The notes under the pieces are model-generated. The model was not told the DNA's origin and ran no database searches. It saw only the letters and a list, made by a program, of their open reading frames with translations. A stretch of DNA of 64,000 nt from Ligustrum vulgare (lineage: Eukaryota > Streptophyta > Magnoliopsida > Lamiales > Oleaceae), in NCBI GenBank assembly GCA_963555705.1, contig OY743168.1:24062139-24126138 (forward strand). The letters run 5' to 3'. A program made the position numbers and the translations under genes. Shown here piece by piece: positions 34,172 to 49,775 of the stretch; positions within the stretch are counted from its first letter, which is position 1, and every line of letters starts with the position of its first letter.

Positions 34172-34582
34172 ATGGATACTTCACAAGCATCAACTTCTAA
34201 TAATTGTAATCATAAAATATATTTAGATAATAAAGAAATTTCATTTTTATTAACTATTGCTGAAAAATCTAAAAAGATACATTCTGTTGGACAATTTAAA
34301 TTAAAAGAAATATATGAAGATATTGACTATGCTATCTTAAATAGAATAGAATTTAATTCTGTTGAAACAACAAAAAATATAAATATGGTTCATAAAATTA
34401 TAGAAGAATACGAAGATATAAAAGATGAAGTTGCAGATGGAATAGCATTAGGATATATAACAAAGGAAGAATATCCTAAATCTGTTGAGAAATTATCACA
34501 ATATAGAGCATTTTTAGAAGAACTTAAAAGATTAAAGAATATGAATATAATAAAAAGTATTGAATTAAATCAACCTGACTAA
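34172..34582 (+). CDS. Small viral ORF 4 (136 residues)
   Basis: The intact frame begins MDTSQASTSNNCNHKIYLDN and is helical with many Glu and Lys. It is the last viral ORF before the right edge of the block. In a circular genome it would be followed by the primer site now at the left edge. Function unknown. Confidence 0.55.
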   Translation: MDTSQASTSNNCNHKIYLDNKEISFLLTIAEKSKKIHSVGQFKLKEIYEDIDYAILNRIEFNSVETTKNINMVHKIIEEYEDIKDEVADGIALGYITKEEYPKSVEKLSQYRAFLEELKRLKNMNIIKSIELNQPD

Positions 34583-34639
34583 TTCAAGAATATATCTTAC
34601 AAAGAAAATAATTTATTTCACTAAAGGTAAATAAGACAA

Positions 34640-34984
34640 TTTACAAAAAATGGACATTTGGAAAAGCTACATATTTAAAAAGAGCTATTTCAACAAATTT
34701 CCCACGATGGAGGGAGTAAGTAAGTAAAGAGAGAGAGAAACAAACAACCAGGAGAGCGTCAAAGAGAGAGAACGCTTCAACGGCATTATTTCCCGGCATA
34801 ATAAGGTATTATTCATCGTGCCCTCCCACATTCATTCTCTTTCTAGATCTCAATCCCCATTTCCTCCCTCCAAATTCTCATTGCTTTCCATACTTCATCC
34901 TGCATTTTCATTTTTTTCAATTAGGGTTAACTTTCATTTGAAGTTTTTGTTTTGCCTCATTTTGCTTCTGAAACAGGCACACAG
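34640..34984 (+). promoter_or_regulatory. ROP promoter-proximal region and 5' UTR
   Basis: The GA-rich and CT-rich stretch (GAGAGAGAG near 34728, then TTCTCTTTCTAG) is typical of a plant 5' UTR. The viral block ends about 30-150 bp before it, so the core promoter is squeezed against viral DNA. No clear TATA box was picked. Confidence 0.45.
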
Positions 34985-35005
34985 ATGCCGGCATTGAAGC
35001 GATAG
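34985..35005 (+). promoter_or_regulatory. Upstream ORF 1 of the ROP gene
   Basis: ATGCCGGCATTGAAGCGATAG encodes a six-residue peptide (MPALKR) about 105 bp before the main start. It would reduce initiation if transcribed, which depends on the true 5' end. Confidence 0.5.
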
Positions 35006-35044
35006 AAAAAAGAAAAAAGTCATATTAATAGTTGATAACATTGT

Positions 35045-35109
35045 ATGAATCAGGTCTTCGGGAGAAGATCTGGCCTAGAGAGGACAAAAGAAGAGGGGAT
35101 TTACGGATA

Positions 35110-35110
<1 letters not shown>
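35045..35110 (+). promoter_or_regulatory. Upstream ORF 2 overlapping the ROP start codon
   Basis: A 21-codon ORF ([20 protein letters not shown], then G) ends in TAA at 35108-35110, whose last A is the first base of the ROP ATG (TAATG). The geometry would allow re-initiation on the main ORF. Confidence 0.6.
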
Positions 35111-38355
<3,245 letters not shown>

Positions 38356-38819
38356 TCATTAATATAGGCTCTGTACTACTCTTTATCCCCTTCCTAGTTC
38401 TTTTACATTAAGAGGAAGTAGATTTCCCTTGTATGTGTATTCACTGAAAATGCTAGTGATCTCTGGGACATGTTGGTGGCTGGCTTGCTTGTGTCGTGCT
38501 TTCGATCTCAGTGTTGAGAGATTGCACTGGAGGCCACTGCTTTATGTTCATCCTGCTTTGATTTGTTCTTTTATGGATTAACAGACCAAATTTTCTCGTC
38601 GAAAGAAACTTGCCTTGTGATGTTGCTGCCTAATATTAGTAGACAGTAGTTTCTATAGTAAATTCCGTCTCACTTTATTTTAGCTCCATTGATACGTAGC
38701 AAAGAAATAGTTTCAACACACTGTTATGTACTTTGTATTGTAAATAAGATATTATTAGTGAATGACATTTATACCTGTGCGGGCCTATTTACTATTATCA
38801 TTGTACACTGGTGTTCTCC

Positions 38820-38858
38820 TGCGCTTGGAGCGCAGGGGTATCCTGCGCTCCAAGCGCA
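38820..38858. repeat. Perfect GC-rich hairpin followed by T run
   Basis: TGCGCTTGGAGCGCAGG (38820-38836) and its exact reverse complement (38842-38858) are separated by GGTAT. Each arm also folds on itself (GCGCT..AGCGC). A long T-rich tract follows. It lies about 460 bp after the ROP stop. Confidence 0.9.
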
Positions 38859-38919
38859 ATTTTTTACTTTTTTATTTTTTTTTGTTTTTTTTGTTTTTTT
38901 TTTTCTTCAAATGTTAAGT

Positions 38920-39082
38920 GTGTTTGGTAAACATATTTTTAAACATAATTTTTTTTTACACAATTCCTCAAATTACTTTTTAATCACATATATTTTTTCT
39001 CTCCATTTTTCAACCACACATTTTACCTAAAAAACATAAAAAAAATATATTTTTAAACAAAAAACTTTTAACAAGCAGAAAC
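38920..39082 (+). mobile_element. Decayed Tourist-like MITE copy
   Basis: It starts GTGTGTTTGGTAAACAT and carries ACACAATTCCTCAAATTAC, TTTTTAATCACA, CTCTCCATTTTTCAACC and TTTTACCTAAAAAAC, then AAAACTTTTAACAAGCAG, with TTAA words at both edges. It matches the elements at 22137 and 55200. Confidence 0.6.
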
Positions 39083-40860
39083 TTAAATTTTTTTTTTTAA
39101 TTTTTATTTTTCGACTATTTTGTTTTTAGCATCAATTTGGTAAAATAATATTTTTTTGTTTATAAACAAAACTTTATTTAAATAATATTCTAGATAACTA
39201 TTGTATTAATATTCCCGAACAAGTATAAATATTATATGTCTTGAAGTTCTAAAGATTATCCTATTGTTACTTCCTAAATGAGATTATGAATTAATAACAA
39301 TCAATACTCAAGAAGAATATTCGATTAATATTCTTGAAAAAATGACTTTGTATACTATGAAGAGTTGTATTATTATATCAGAATCAACAATGCAGAAACT
39401 CAAAGGATCCAGACAGCCAGTAGCAACTGTTATCAAATGTTGATATCTCAACAACCCGTGTTCCAATCATCATGAAATTTTGAAAGGATGTTCAGAACAA
39501 ATTGTTCTTCATATCAATGGTATGTCAATATCTTACGGTACATTTATGAGAAATCTATATGAGAGCAGTAGTGAATCAGTTGGAAGATCGTATAATTTTG
39601 GAGAACAAGACTTTTCATATATATATTTTTAGAATACTTAAAATTATTTAAATTTATTACAATCATATTTTGTCGTTACTCCAGAAGAAAGTATGATGTT
39701 GTATTAGCTCAGTATTTCAGAATAATATTGTATTTATTACTCTTGAAGCGTATATATATATATATATATTTAGTTGCATTCCTGAAGAATTATGAATTAA
39801 ACAATTCAATTAAGAAAATCATTAGTATTTCAGAAGAATATTATTAGCTCATGAAAAACATGGATTATAATTTTCAATATTTCATAAGAATATTGACTTG
39901 TTATTCTTGAAAAAATAATAGTAAAATTATAACACTTTTTTAATGTGCATACATAGAGTTTTCTTTCAAGTAATGTTTATCTTTTTTCACTAATAGATCA
40001 ATAAATATCTTTGAAATATTAATATCCGTGAATATCTGTGTGTATAAGTTGTATGTATTAGACCACTTTTTATCTTTTTATCAATTACTCTAAAAAATTA
40101 ATGGACTTTTCTATAAATATTATCAATTGTATATCTTAATCATGTTAATTTTTATTAATATATATGGGTATGCAATGATTATGAATTCACGTTAAACATT
40201 CTTTCTACTCAATTTGTTGCACAATTTTCTTTCATGTTTGTATGTACTAATATCCTACAAAAATATTGTGTTATTGCTCCCGAAGAGCATAACTTTATAA
40301 GTTTCCACTATTCGAACAAATATTAGATACCTGCAAATTTTATTTTTAATCGGGACACTGTACTAGTAATAGTACAACTGAAAGAAATATTGTTGAACCA
40401 GAAGTTCGATAATTTTAATATTTTATAATTTGACATGATTTGTTGAATCATTCTGGTTCAATAATGAGAATTGTTGAGAATTCAAAATAACATTCATCGA
40501 GAACCAGAAGATTCTCCAGGTTAATAAACTCTCATGTGTTGTTTGTTCTCAAAGACAAATTGCTTATCTCTATCTAAATATGGAACTGATTTCCCAATAG
40601 GGAAAAATACATATGTCAAATTGTTATATATTAACAATTCATAATTGGAAAACAACTATAATTCTTTCATTTATCAGGTTCTATATATATATATAATTAC
40701 AACAATATCATAAATTATGATCCTAGACTCACGCTTTCAGTTATCCAACCTTCCCATATCAACCCAATCTTTCCAATTGAGCTTTCAGTGAGGGGGATCT
40801 AGAATCTATTAATCACACAATCCAATCAGAGAATACAACTAACATTCCCCAACGCCGAGT
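39083..40860. other. AT-rich intergenic DNA
   Basis: Short words of the type ATTCTTGAAGAATATT recur loosely from 39.2 to 40.0 kb and a short (TA)n lies near 39750. No gene was seen. A retroelement leader is possible but unproven. Confidence 0.4.
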
Positions 40861-40899
40861 TTACAACATTTCGATATAGAAGGTAGATCCGATCATAAA

Positions 40900-41400
40900 A
40901 TGTCCCCTGACGCCACTATCTCCGACGAATCATCACCACCACTACAATCTCCGGTGCACCATCACCATCATAACCAAGATCTTTGACACACCAACACCAC
41001 CACCACCATCACCATCTTCGATGAGCACTCACAGTCACCACCACGAAGTATACATGTGACTTACGAACTATTATATGTGATATGAGAGAGTAAACATGTG
41101 ACTTGAAAAATTGAATGTGTGATCTAAGAAAATTAAATGTGTGACTTGATGAATGTGATTTGAGAAAATTAAACGCGTGACTTGAAAAATGTGTGACCTG
41201 AGAAAATTAAACGTGTGACTCTAGAAAATTAAATGTGTGACTAATTAATGTGACCTGATAAATTAAACGTGTGATCTGAGAGCTGAACATGTGACTTGAG
41301 AAAATTAAACACGTGAATGTGACTTGAGACCGCACATTACCTGACCACCATTTCCATCGCTGCCGCTGCCGCTGCCACCACCACCACCACCACCACCATA
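40900..41400. repeat. CAC/ACC-rich blocks around a GTGTGACTTGAG minisatellite
   Basis: CAC-rich tracts lie at 40930-41043 and 41347-41400. Between them (about 41056-41330) some nine degenerate copies of a unit of about 25-35 bp built on GTGTGACTTGAGAAAATTAAA are arrayed. Trp- or His-rich ORFs here are artefacts. Confidence 0.85.
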
Positions 41401-41529
41401 TCCACCAAATCGAACCGCAACAACCACGATAGTAACTACAACCGCTACAAACTACGCAACCCAAATCTAAATATTTCTTCTTCTCCTCCGGCGGCCCTAA
41501 TACCCAATTGGTGCGTTTCATCCAAATAC

Positions 41530-43080
41530 ATAAAGATTAATTACCAGATAATAAATTCAGTCAAAAGATGTCGGTACGCCCATAACCTTCCAACCATATT
41601 CACCACTTCGCATCTCGATGGTTAGTGGTTAGGATAATTGAGTGTAGAGGCAAGGAAGTAATGACCAATCCCAAGTCTCACCTGGGCAGATCTTGAGTGG
41701 AGCAAGTAAGTAATTTTGTTTTGATTAGGTTAAGTTTTGTGTTTGTTATGTGGGGGTGGGTTCGAGTAGGGTGATTTTTTTCAGATTTGTTTTATTTTAT
41801 AATATTATTCAAATTACATTATCACCTGATTTTGGTATAAATTACACTTACAGTTGGTTTCTGAAATTGGAAATTCAAATACCTGTTAGGGTGTAATTTC
41901 CTCTTCCGAATATTCTCAATTTAGGAATAATTTAAGGGTGAATTTTGTAGGCCCACTTACCTTTCATGTATACTATATTGAAATTTTGAAATTGAACACA
42001 ATAAATGATTACACGTGTGATTAAAAACTTATACATGAGGTATAACATATTATTTGCTAAATTTATATTTTTATGAAAAAAGTGGTATATGCTAGTGAGT
42101 TTATATTCCAAAATCACTAAATAATTTTATTTATTGAATGGAATAATAATAGTACATTATATTGACAATTATTTAGCAAAAATAAATGTCTTTAGTTATT
42201 TTACATACAATTCAATCAGAACAATCCGAGTGAAAAATATTGCTTCACATGCCGAATATTTTGTACATAAATGTGTCAAATGATGACTCCACAATTGATT
42301 TATGGCATCATGTGATTTTCATCTAACATTTTGAGAAGTTCGGTATATTGTTCACAACATCGCACTAAGCCCTTGTTTGATTAACTTTAAAAAAAAAATT
42401 CTACATTAATCAATCTCAATCATTCATTAAAAATCAAACCCACAATATTTGACTTTTCAACCATCTATTATCCTAAAAATCACTATTTATTTTAATCGCT
42501 TGAAGCGTGACGATAATCGATTCAAAAACAAATATCTTTAAAATAATTTTGATGATATGGAGGCCAAATACTGATGGAGAGTATATTGAGATGATATGAA
42601 AACAAGAAAAAAATATAGATCTTATTATGAAAACGTGGATGATGAATCCAACAAAAAAGATTGGCCAATGATGAAAATCCCATTATATGTATTATTGTTA
42701 TAGGACTTGTAATTCAGAAGAATCAGAACCCTTGAAAGTGTAAAACCAGTAAGTACTTATGCAAATGATAAAATATTATATAGTTGTAAAATACGATTTG
42801 TTGAAGAGTAGCTATACTCTTTTTTCATTCGCTTTGGTTTTGTCCTTCTAAATTTCTTGGTAGGGTTTTAATGAGACATCATTTAATTTTAATACTCCAA
42901 TATAACTATACTATTTTTCCTTCATTTCATATTTTTTCATATTGAATTTTTATCAAATAAAGTTTTAATGAGATAGATATTTTATAATGTGTTATTCAAA
43001 TGGAGTGTTACAAATATTATAATATTACTAAATGACATTTATACTCATCCAGCCCTATTTACTAATATCACTGTATCCAT
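41530..43080. other. Intergenic DNA without recognised features
   Basis: AT-rich sequence with no credible frame. Bases 43010-43075 share about 55 bp with 38745-38805. Confidence 0.4.
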
Positions 43081-43087
43081 AGTTCTT

Positions 43088-43089
<2 letters not shown>

Positions 43090-43134
<45 letters not shown>
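43090..43134. repeat. TA microsatellite
   Basis: A (TA)n tract of about 22 units. Confidence 0.95.
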
Positions 43135-43136
<2 letters not shown>

Positions 43137-43827
43137 GTTCTAGTTCTTAATAAAAAATACAAGTTTATTGATTTCTTTATTCTCTTCTCATTTCCTTTCT
43201 AGTTTTTATTACTTGACTATTCTTTATCTTTTATATTGGCTTAATTATCAAGCTACACGCTTTTTTTATTTATATGTATTTTTATTCTTGTGGGTGAAGA
43301 GGAATTATGTCCGTTGAAATAATAAAAGCTACCAAAAGATAAGATACCATTTTTAGAGGCAACTGAACGTGTAACAATGGAAGTGGTGTCGATTTTAATA
43401 GCATCCCCAGACTAGAAAGCAACAAGTTGACTTTCCTTCTTATCAATCAAATATTTTTTTCAATTTGAAGAAACGGGCCGTAGGTCGTAGTTGCATGAGA
43501 ATCCATTTTTATTAAGCATGTTAGGTACGTAATATTATTTTAATAAAGGATCTTGCTACAGAAATCAAAAATTTGATCGAAAGTTTTACACCTATACACA
43601 TGGCAAGAATCTATTTATTTACCCATCACATCAACTCCAAAATCAATTACCCACAAAAATTCGATCATCCATTCGTATAAGAGAGGATGACAAAGTAGCA
43701 TAACTCTTTAATAAAATCCGATAGTGGAGTAGACGGCTTACCAATGTTAAGGATCAAATTAAAGGACAAAGTATTCATCTCGGGAGCATATTGGGAAAGT
43801 TTTAAGAGATTGTTAGCTCCTGCTTAT

Positions 43828-44625
43828 TGTTAAAAGTTGGAGGGCAATCTTAAAATGTCAATCTTGTTAAGAATCGTAGTCCAAAGTCTTATAAATTGAT
43901 TTATATTTTCATCTTTATTCGATGTGAGATTTTATCCTTTAACATTACTCCTTAAAGATGATGGCTCGTTTGAACAGATCAATTTTGAAATTTGTGTGCT
44001 AATTTTTTAGTTTTAATCGGATTGAATTGTTCGTTAGAGCTTAACGAGCTCTGATACCATGTTAATAATTGGGGTCCATCTTAAAATGTTAACTTTATTA
44101 AAAGTTGTTGGGTTTTTTTATACCAAATAAATCCGAGCGATGATGTAAAACAGTTGGGAATATATCGACACCTGAATTGATAGTTCGACTCGATAACGAC
44201 ACGGGGCCACTCGAAGTGACTTAATTGGTAGTTGCTCGTGGCCCACTTGAACGACCCATTTATGTGGCGCCCTTAGCCCAAACCTAATATAACTGCTGTT
44301 TGCTCATTTACTTGGTAACGTTAACCTGAGAATTTGAATCTGGTAGAGAGGGAGAGAACATGAGCCGCTGCACTTGGAGCCTTGCTTGTAGTCTCCATTG
44401 TTGTTCACCTCCTTCTTCTTCTTCTTACATTGGTGTAACCAAGAATAGTGTGTTGTTGAGTTGAGCTTGGAATCGAGGTGTCGATCTTGGAGTGCTTACT
44501 GAGTCCGGAGGTGTATCAAAGATCTAACCACAATTTCAACAAGAGTAGTAGTCCAAAACCTTATAAATTAGCTTATGTTTTCCTCTTTATTCGACGTGAG
44601 ATTTTATTCTTTCATTCTTTCTACC
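43828..44625 (-). mobile_element. TRIM-like miniature LTR retrotransposon
   Basis: Two direct repeats begin TGTTAAAAGTTGG (43828) and TGTTAATAATTGG (44060) and share CATCTTAAAATG-type words, then AGTCCAAAGTCTTATAAATT / AGTCCAAAACCTTATAAATT and CTTTATTCGA(T/C)GTGAGATTTTAT. Just inside the second repeat, the - strand reads TGGTATCAGAGCTC (44046-44059), a Met-tRNA primer site. The internal part is only about 100 bp and has no ORF. The second repeat is interrupted by the solo LTR at 44106-44541. Confidence 0.65.
44106..44541. mobile_element. Solo LTR inside the TRIM (TGTTGG...CAACA)
   Basis: A 436-bp segment starts TGTTGGGTTTT and ends TTTCAACA. The neighbouring 5-mers are AAAGT on the left and AGAGT on the right (one mismatch). 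Removing it restores the repeat pairing of the TRIM, which supports the limits. A copia LTR is likely from the TGTTGG/CAACA ends. Confidence 0.6.
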
Positions 44626-44768
44626 AAGGAATCAGTACTGTTCCCACTAAGTCTTGGTTTATGCGTGTATAATGTATATATATATGCTTTGTCCAGCACC
44701 CAATTCTTCCATGAGAAATTGTCAGAAAAGATTGTGAAAATAAAGTTGAGTTGCTTTCTTCAAACGAA

Positions 44769-46154
<1,386 letters not shown>

Positions 46155-47541
46155 TGTCAAGATTATTATTGTTTGTGATCAACTAATATATTTTCTATAT
46201 ATTATTGAGTGTCAAAGTAGAAATTTTGGAGTGGAAATGCTCTATAAAATTACAAAATTTATGTTTTAATAAATGCGTTGAACGTTGTTTAGAAAATCTA
46301 CTCTCAAACAGGGAATTGGATGTTTTATTTGAGCGAGATTTTGAGAAGAGTTGCAATATGTGTGGCATTTGCTTTCAACTTCGTTCCGACTTTGAAAACG
46401 ACAAGTTGGGTTGTTGACGTTTTTGCTAATTAATAATTTGCATTGATTTTGTGTACATATTTGTCCAAACATGAAAGAATGATATTGTAATAACATGTTC
46501 GACAAAGTTTAAATAAAGATAGTAAACGTGTTTTTTGTGTGTCTTGAAGGTTAATACCCTTTACGGGTATTATAACATAAAGGATTGATCTAGTGTCCAC
46601 AATGGGCACGGACACTAGATATGACACCCATCCGACACATGTCGGATGATAATTGGTTATGGGTGGATTGGCCCACTGCCCACCCACTCATAGAAAGGGT
46701 GGTTGTGGGTTTTATAGTATACCCATTATAGATTTTATATCAATTTCTTTATAACATAACTAATTTTTTTATATACACATTTCGTAAAAGTTACACTACT
46801 TATTTATATATCACATCACCTTTATACCGTGCTTTTCACGACTATGTGGTGGGAATCTTTTTGTTCTTTTCTCCTCGGTTAATAAAAGTACTTGCCGCGT
46901 TACATGATAAGGAATTCAAATATTTCAAACATTTGATGACCTCTATGAGATGAGTAGATTTACTTATCTAAACACCTTTAATTATGTAAAAGTTTAGAAT
47001 GTGGATTTAGATTAGGGATGACAACGAGATCATGTGGGTTTTCATTTACCATCTCATATATCTCAAATAAAATTTAAATTAAAAAAAAAAAAATGTAATA
47101 GAACACAATAAAATTTTGGGACGGTTCAAAAAATTTCAAGGCATGGACACCACATTCTCTAAAATGACAATGCTTATCAGATTCTAGATTAGGGAAAAGT
47201 ATATTACTCTATATAAAGAATGTCTGATCTAGTGTCCGTCACCTGCACTACTTCCCACCCATGATTTTTTGCCCTTCACGGACACATGATCAATGGCCTA
47301 TAAAGAATATCATTTCAAAAATCTCAAACTTGTAGAAATTTTTTAAAAATCAGATCTTATATCAATATAAATATATACGAAATATATAATATAAATAATG
47401 ATAGTTAAATATCAATAATGGATCCTAAAATATAGCATTTATTCTATTCTATAATTTTAAAGTATATTCTCGCACCCAAATTAATCTCATATCTCAAACT
47501 TTTTCCATCTAAACAAGCAATTCACAAATCACTCCAAAATG
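46155..47541. other. UBC 3' region and intergenic DNA with short hairpins
   Basis: The UBC 3' UTR probably ends before 46.5 kb. CTAGTGTCC..GGACACTAG (46590-46618) and CATCCGACA-CA-TGTCGGATG (46628-46648) are adjacent stem-loops; a GATCTAGTGTCCGT word recurs near 47226 and CACGGACAC near 47277. No gene is seen. Confidence 0.5.
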
Positions 47542-47544
47542 TAA

Positions 47545-48411
47545 GGTGGCGTTCTGTTTGTATTTTATTTTGTATTTTCATTTTCGAAAATGTTTTGTGT
47601 TTCCTATTTTCATTTTTGTTTTCAAATTTGCTGAAAACGCGTTTGGTTTGTCATTTCTGAAAACTGTTTTTGAAAATGAAAAGCTGAAAAACACGTTCTA
47701 TTTGAAATTTTGCAGAATACTACTTAAACTATTTTTAATTAATTTGCTTGCAGAATACTACTAATTCAAACTCAAATTTCATTTTCTATTACACTGAAAA
47801 CATGGTTACATGCAACACACTAATATAAGCATTAAGAGTCTATATTAATACAGTTTGGTCAGGTTCGAAATTTGAAAAAGCTCTACTATTAAAATTCAGA
47901 AAATTCAAGTTCTTTCAAAACCACCAGAGTCCATTTATCAGTGCATTTTTTGAAATATAATAACAAGAATTCTCACTTAATTTCTTTTTATAATGTTGAT
48001 ATTGAATTCAATAAAATTTTATTTAAACTTAGTTCCAAGTTAGGATAATTCTCAGGAAAAAAAAAATATTTAAGCTTAGTTCCAAGTTAGGATAATTCTA
48101 AAAAAAAGTAATAAAAAAATAAAAACGTTATATTAAGATTAGTTCTAAGTTAAGATATAAAAAAAAAATAAAAAAATAAAAAAAATAAAAAAAAAATCCA
48201 AAACGCGTTTTCCGTGTTTGAACATTTTTTGTCGAAATACACACAAAACGCCTAAAACGAGATTTTGAACATTTTGCATTTTGTGTACAAATTTTTTTTC
48301 TTTCCAAAATACATTTTCAAAAATGGTAAAGAGAACGCGTTTTTAGCGTTTTCGAAAATAAAAATTGAAAACGACCTCAAAACAATAAAGAGAACAGGGG
48401 CTAAACATTTC
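47545..48411. mobile_element. MITE or deletion derivative, probably PIF/Harbinger type
   Basis: The left end GGTGGCGTTCTGTTTG and the reverse complement of the right end GCCCCTGTTCTCTTTA are related, and both continue into ATTTTCGAAAA-type words. The element is flanked by TAA at 47542-47544 and 48412-48414. Long A runs fill the middle. No transposase is visible. Confidence 0.5.
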
Positions 48412-48664
48412 AAAAAAGAAATACAATTTATTTAGCGCTACACTTTTAAAAATATTTCGAGCATATATATCATGTTTATCAAATTGCTTCAACTGTCAAG
48501 ATATTTGTTTTCAATTGAGAACCAAAACAAGATCATTTTGTCCCATTTTATAATAATAATAGAAAACGGGGTAGTCATTAGAAAATCACGTTGTATCAAG
48601 TTATTTTTGTATCAAAACTTAACTAGTGGAATATAATTCTTTACAAACATGAAATCTTACCTTA

Positions 48665-49426
48665 TCTTATTATTATTATGAAGAAGGATATTAACTTTGT
48701 TTCCCCTCCAAAGTTTCCCCCCCAAAATGACCCTTCTTTTCCTAAATTGTAAATATTTTTGTGTAGCATAAAATCAGAAAAAATCTCGCCTAAAAAAATA
48801 TCTATTTAATATATAAATCTCCGCCCCAAATGCATTTCATCAATCAAAAGACAAACCAAAGAAAATACAAGAAAAAAATCTGTGGCCTTGTCCCACGGAA
48901 AATTCAAAAATCTTCCCAATATCAAGGCGCATTATGTCTTCTGCAGCCCCGAGACCCTCATTATGCAGTCCAGCCTTCCTGTTAATGTAGACCAATTAAT
49001 GCACCGTTCATTTTTCTCATACGGGGTATTTTTATAAGTTTTTTACTTAGATTATTAAAAAAAAAAGTTTAAGTGACTAATCCAAAAAAAATATTTCTTA
49101 ATGAATAATTTCATACTTGATTAAAATTAATGTGTTACGTTTGAAATGAAAAAAATGGATTAATATATTATGAAAATAAATAAATAATCATTGAAGTTTT
49201 ACTTCCTAATATGTCAATTAAATAAATAAAAATATTTTTTTAAAAGAGAGAACGAAAAAAATCCTATAAAGATCAGGATTTTCTAATTTTTGATTAGTTT
49301 TATACATATTGCATTTCCTATTTTGATTATTTTGATATAATTATATAATTAACATATTTACATAATTTTTGATTGAAATCATTATCAAAAACATATTTCC
49401 GTGTATAGCACGGGTGGAAAATCTAG
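48665..49426 (+). mobile_element. Helitron 1 (762 bp), non-autonomous
   Basis: It begins TCTTATTATTATTATGAAG after an A and ends with the hairpin CCGTG-TATAG-CACGG, then GTGGAAAATCTAG followed by T, that is TC...CTAG inserted between A and T. It has no ORF of note. Its first 340 bp are almost the same as bases 49427-49775 of Helitron 2. Confidence 0.82.
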
Positions 49427-49775
49427 TTATTATTATAAAGAAGGATAATAACTTTGTTTCCCCTCCAAAGTTTTCCCCCCAAAATGTCCCTTCTTTTCCT
49501 AAATTGTAAATATTTTTGTGTAGCATAAAATCAGAAAAAATCTCGCCTAAAAAAATTTCTATTTAATAAATAAATCTCCGCCCCAAATGCATTTCATCAA
49601 TCAAAAGACAAACCAAAGAAAATACAAGAAAAAATCTATGGCCTGGTCCCACAGAAAATTCAAAAATTTTCCCAATACCAAGGCGCATTATGTCTTCTGC
49701 AGCCCCGAGACCCTCATTATGCAGTCCAGCCTTCCTGTTAATGTAGACCAATTAATGCACCGTTCATTTTTCTCC

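Larger units (their letters stand above)
24950..34610 (+). mobile_element. Endogenous pararetrovirus (Caulimoviridae-like), near genome-length, decayed
   Basis: A 9.6-kb A-rich block, very unlike its flanks, carries on one strand: a Met-tRNA primer site, small coiled-coil ORFs, coat protein, movement protein, retropepsin, RT, RNase H, a transactivator-position ORF, a plant-virus promoter with TATA box and poly(A) signal, and then five small ORFs. There is no integrase and no LTR, which separates it from LTR retrotransposons. Coat protein ahead of movement protein recalls cavemo- and solendovirus-like members; the genus is not assigned. Numerous stops and frameshifts show that it is an old, non-infectious integrated copy. 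Edges are estimated from composition. Confidence 0.88.

Noticed and set aside
24950..34610. LTR retrotransposon for the A-rich block
   Set aside because: No LTRs and no integrase are found; a movement protein and a plant-virus promoter are present.
35032..35109. N-terminal extension of the ROP protein from 35032
   Set aside because: The extended frame opens with TTG, not ATG, and the usual ROP start MSASRF lies at 35110.
38820..38880. Bacterial-type rho-independent terminator
   Set aside because: The hairpin plus T run has that shape, but this is plant nuclear DNA; no bacterial gene is nearby.
41207..41521. 104-residue ORF with a Trp run
   Set aside because: It is a translation of the CAC tract on the opposite strand.
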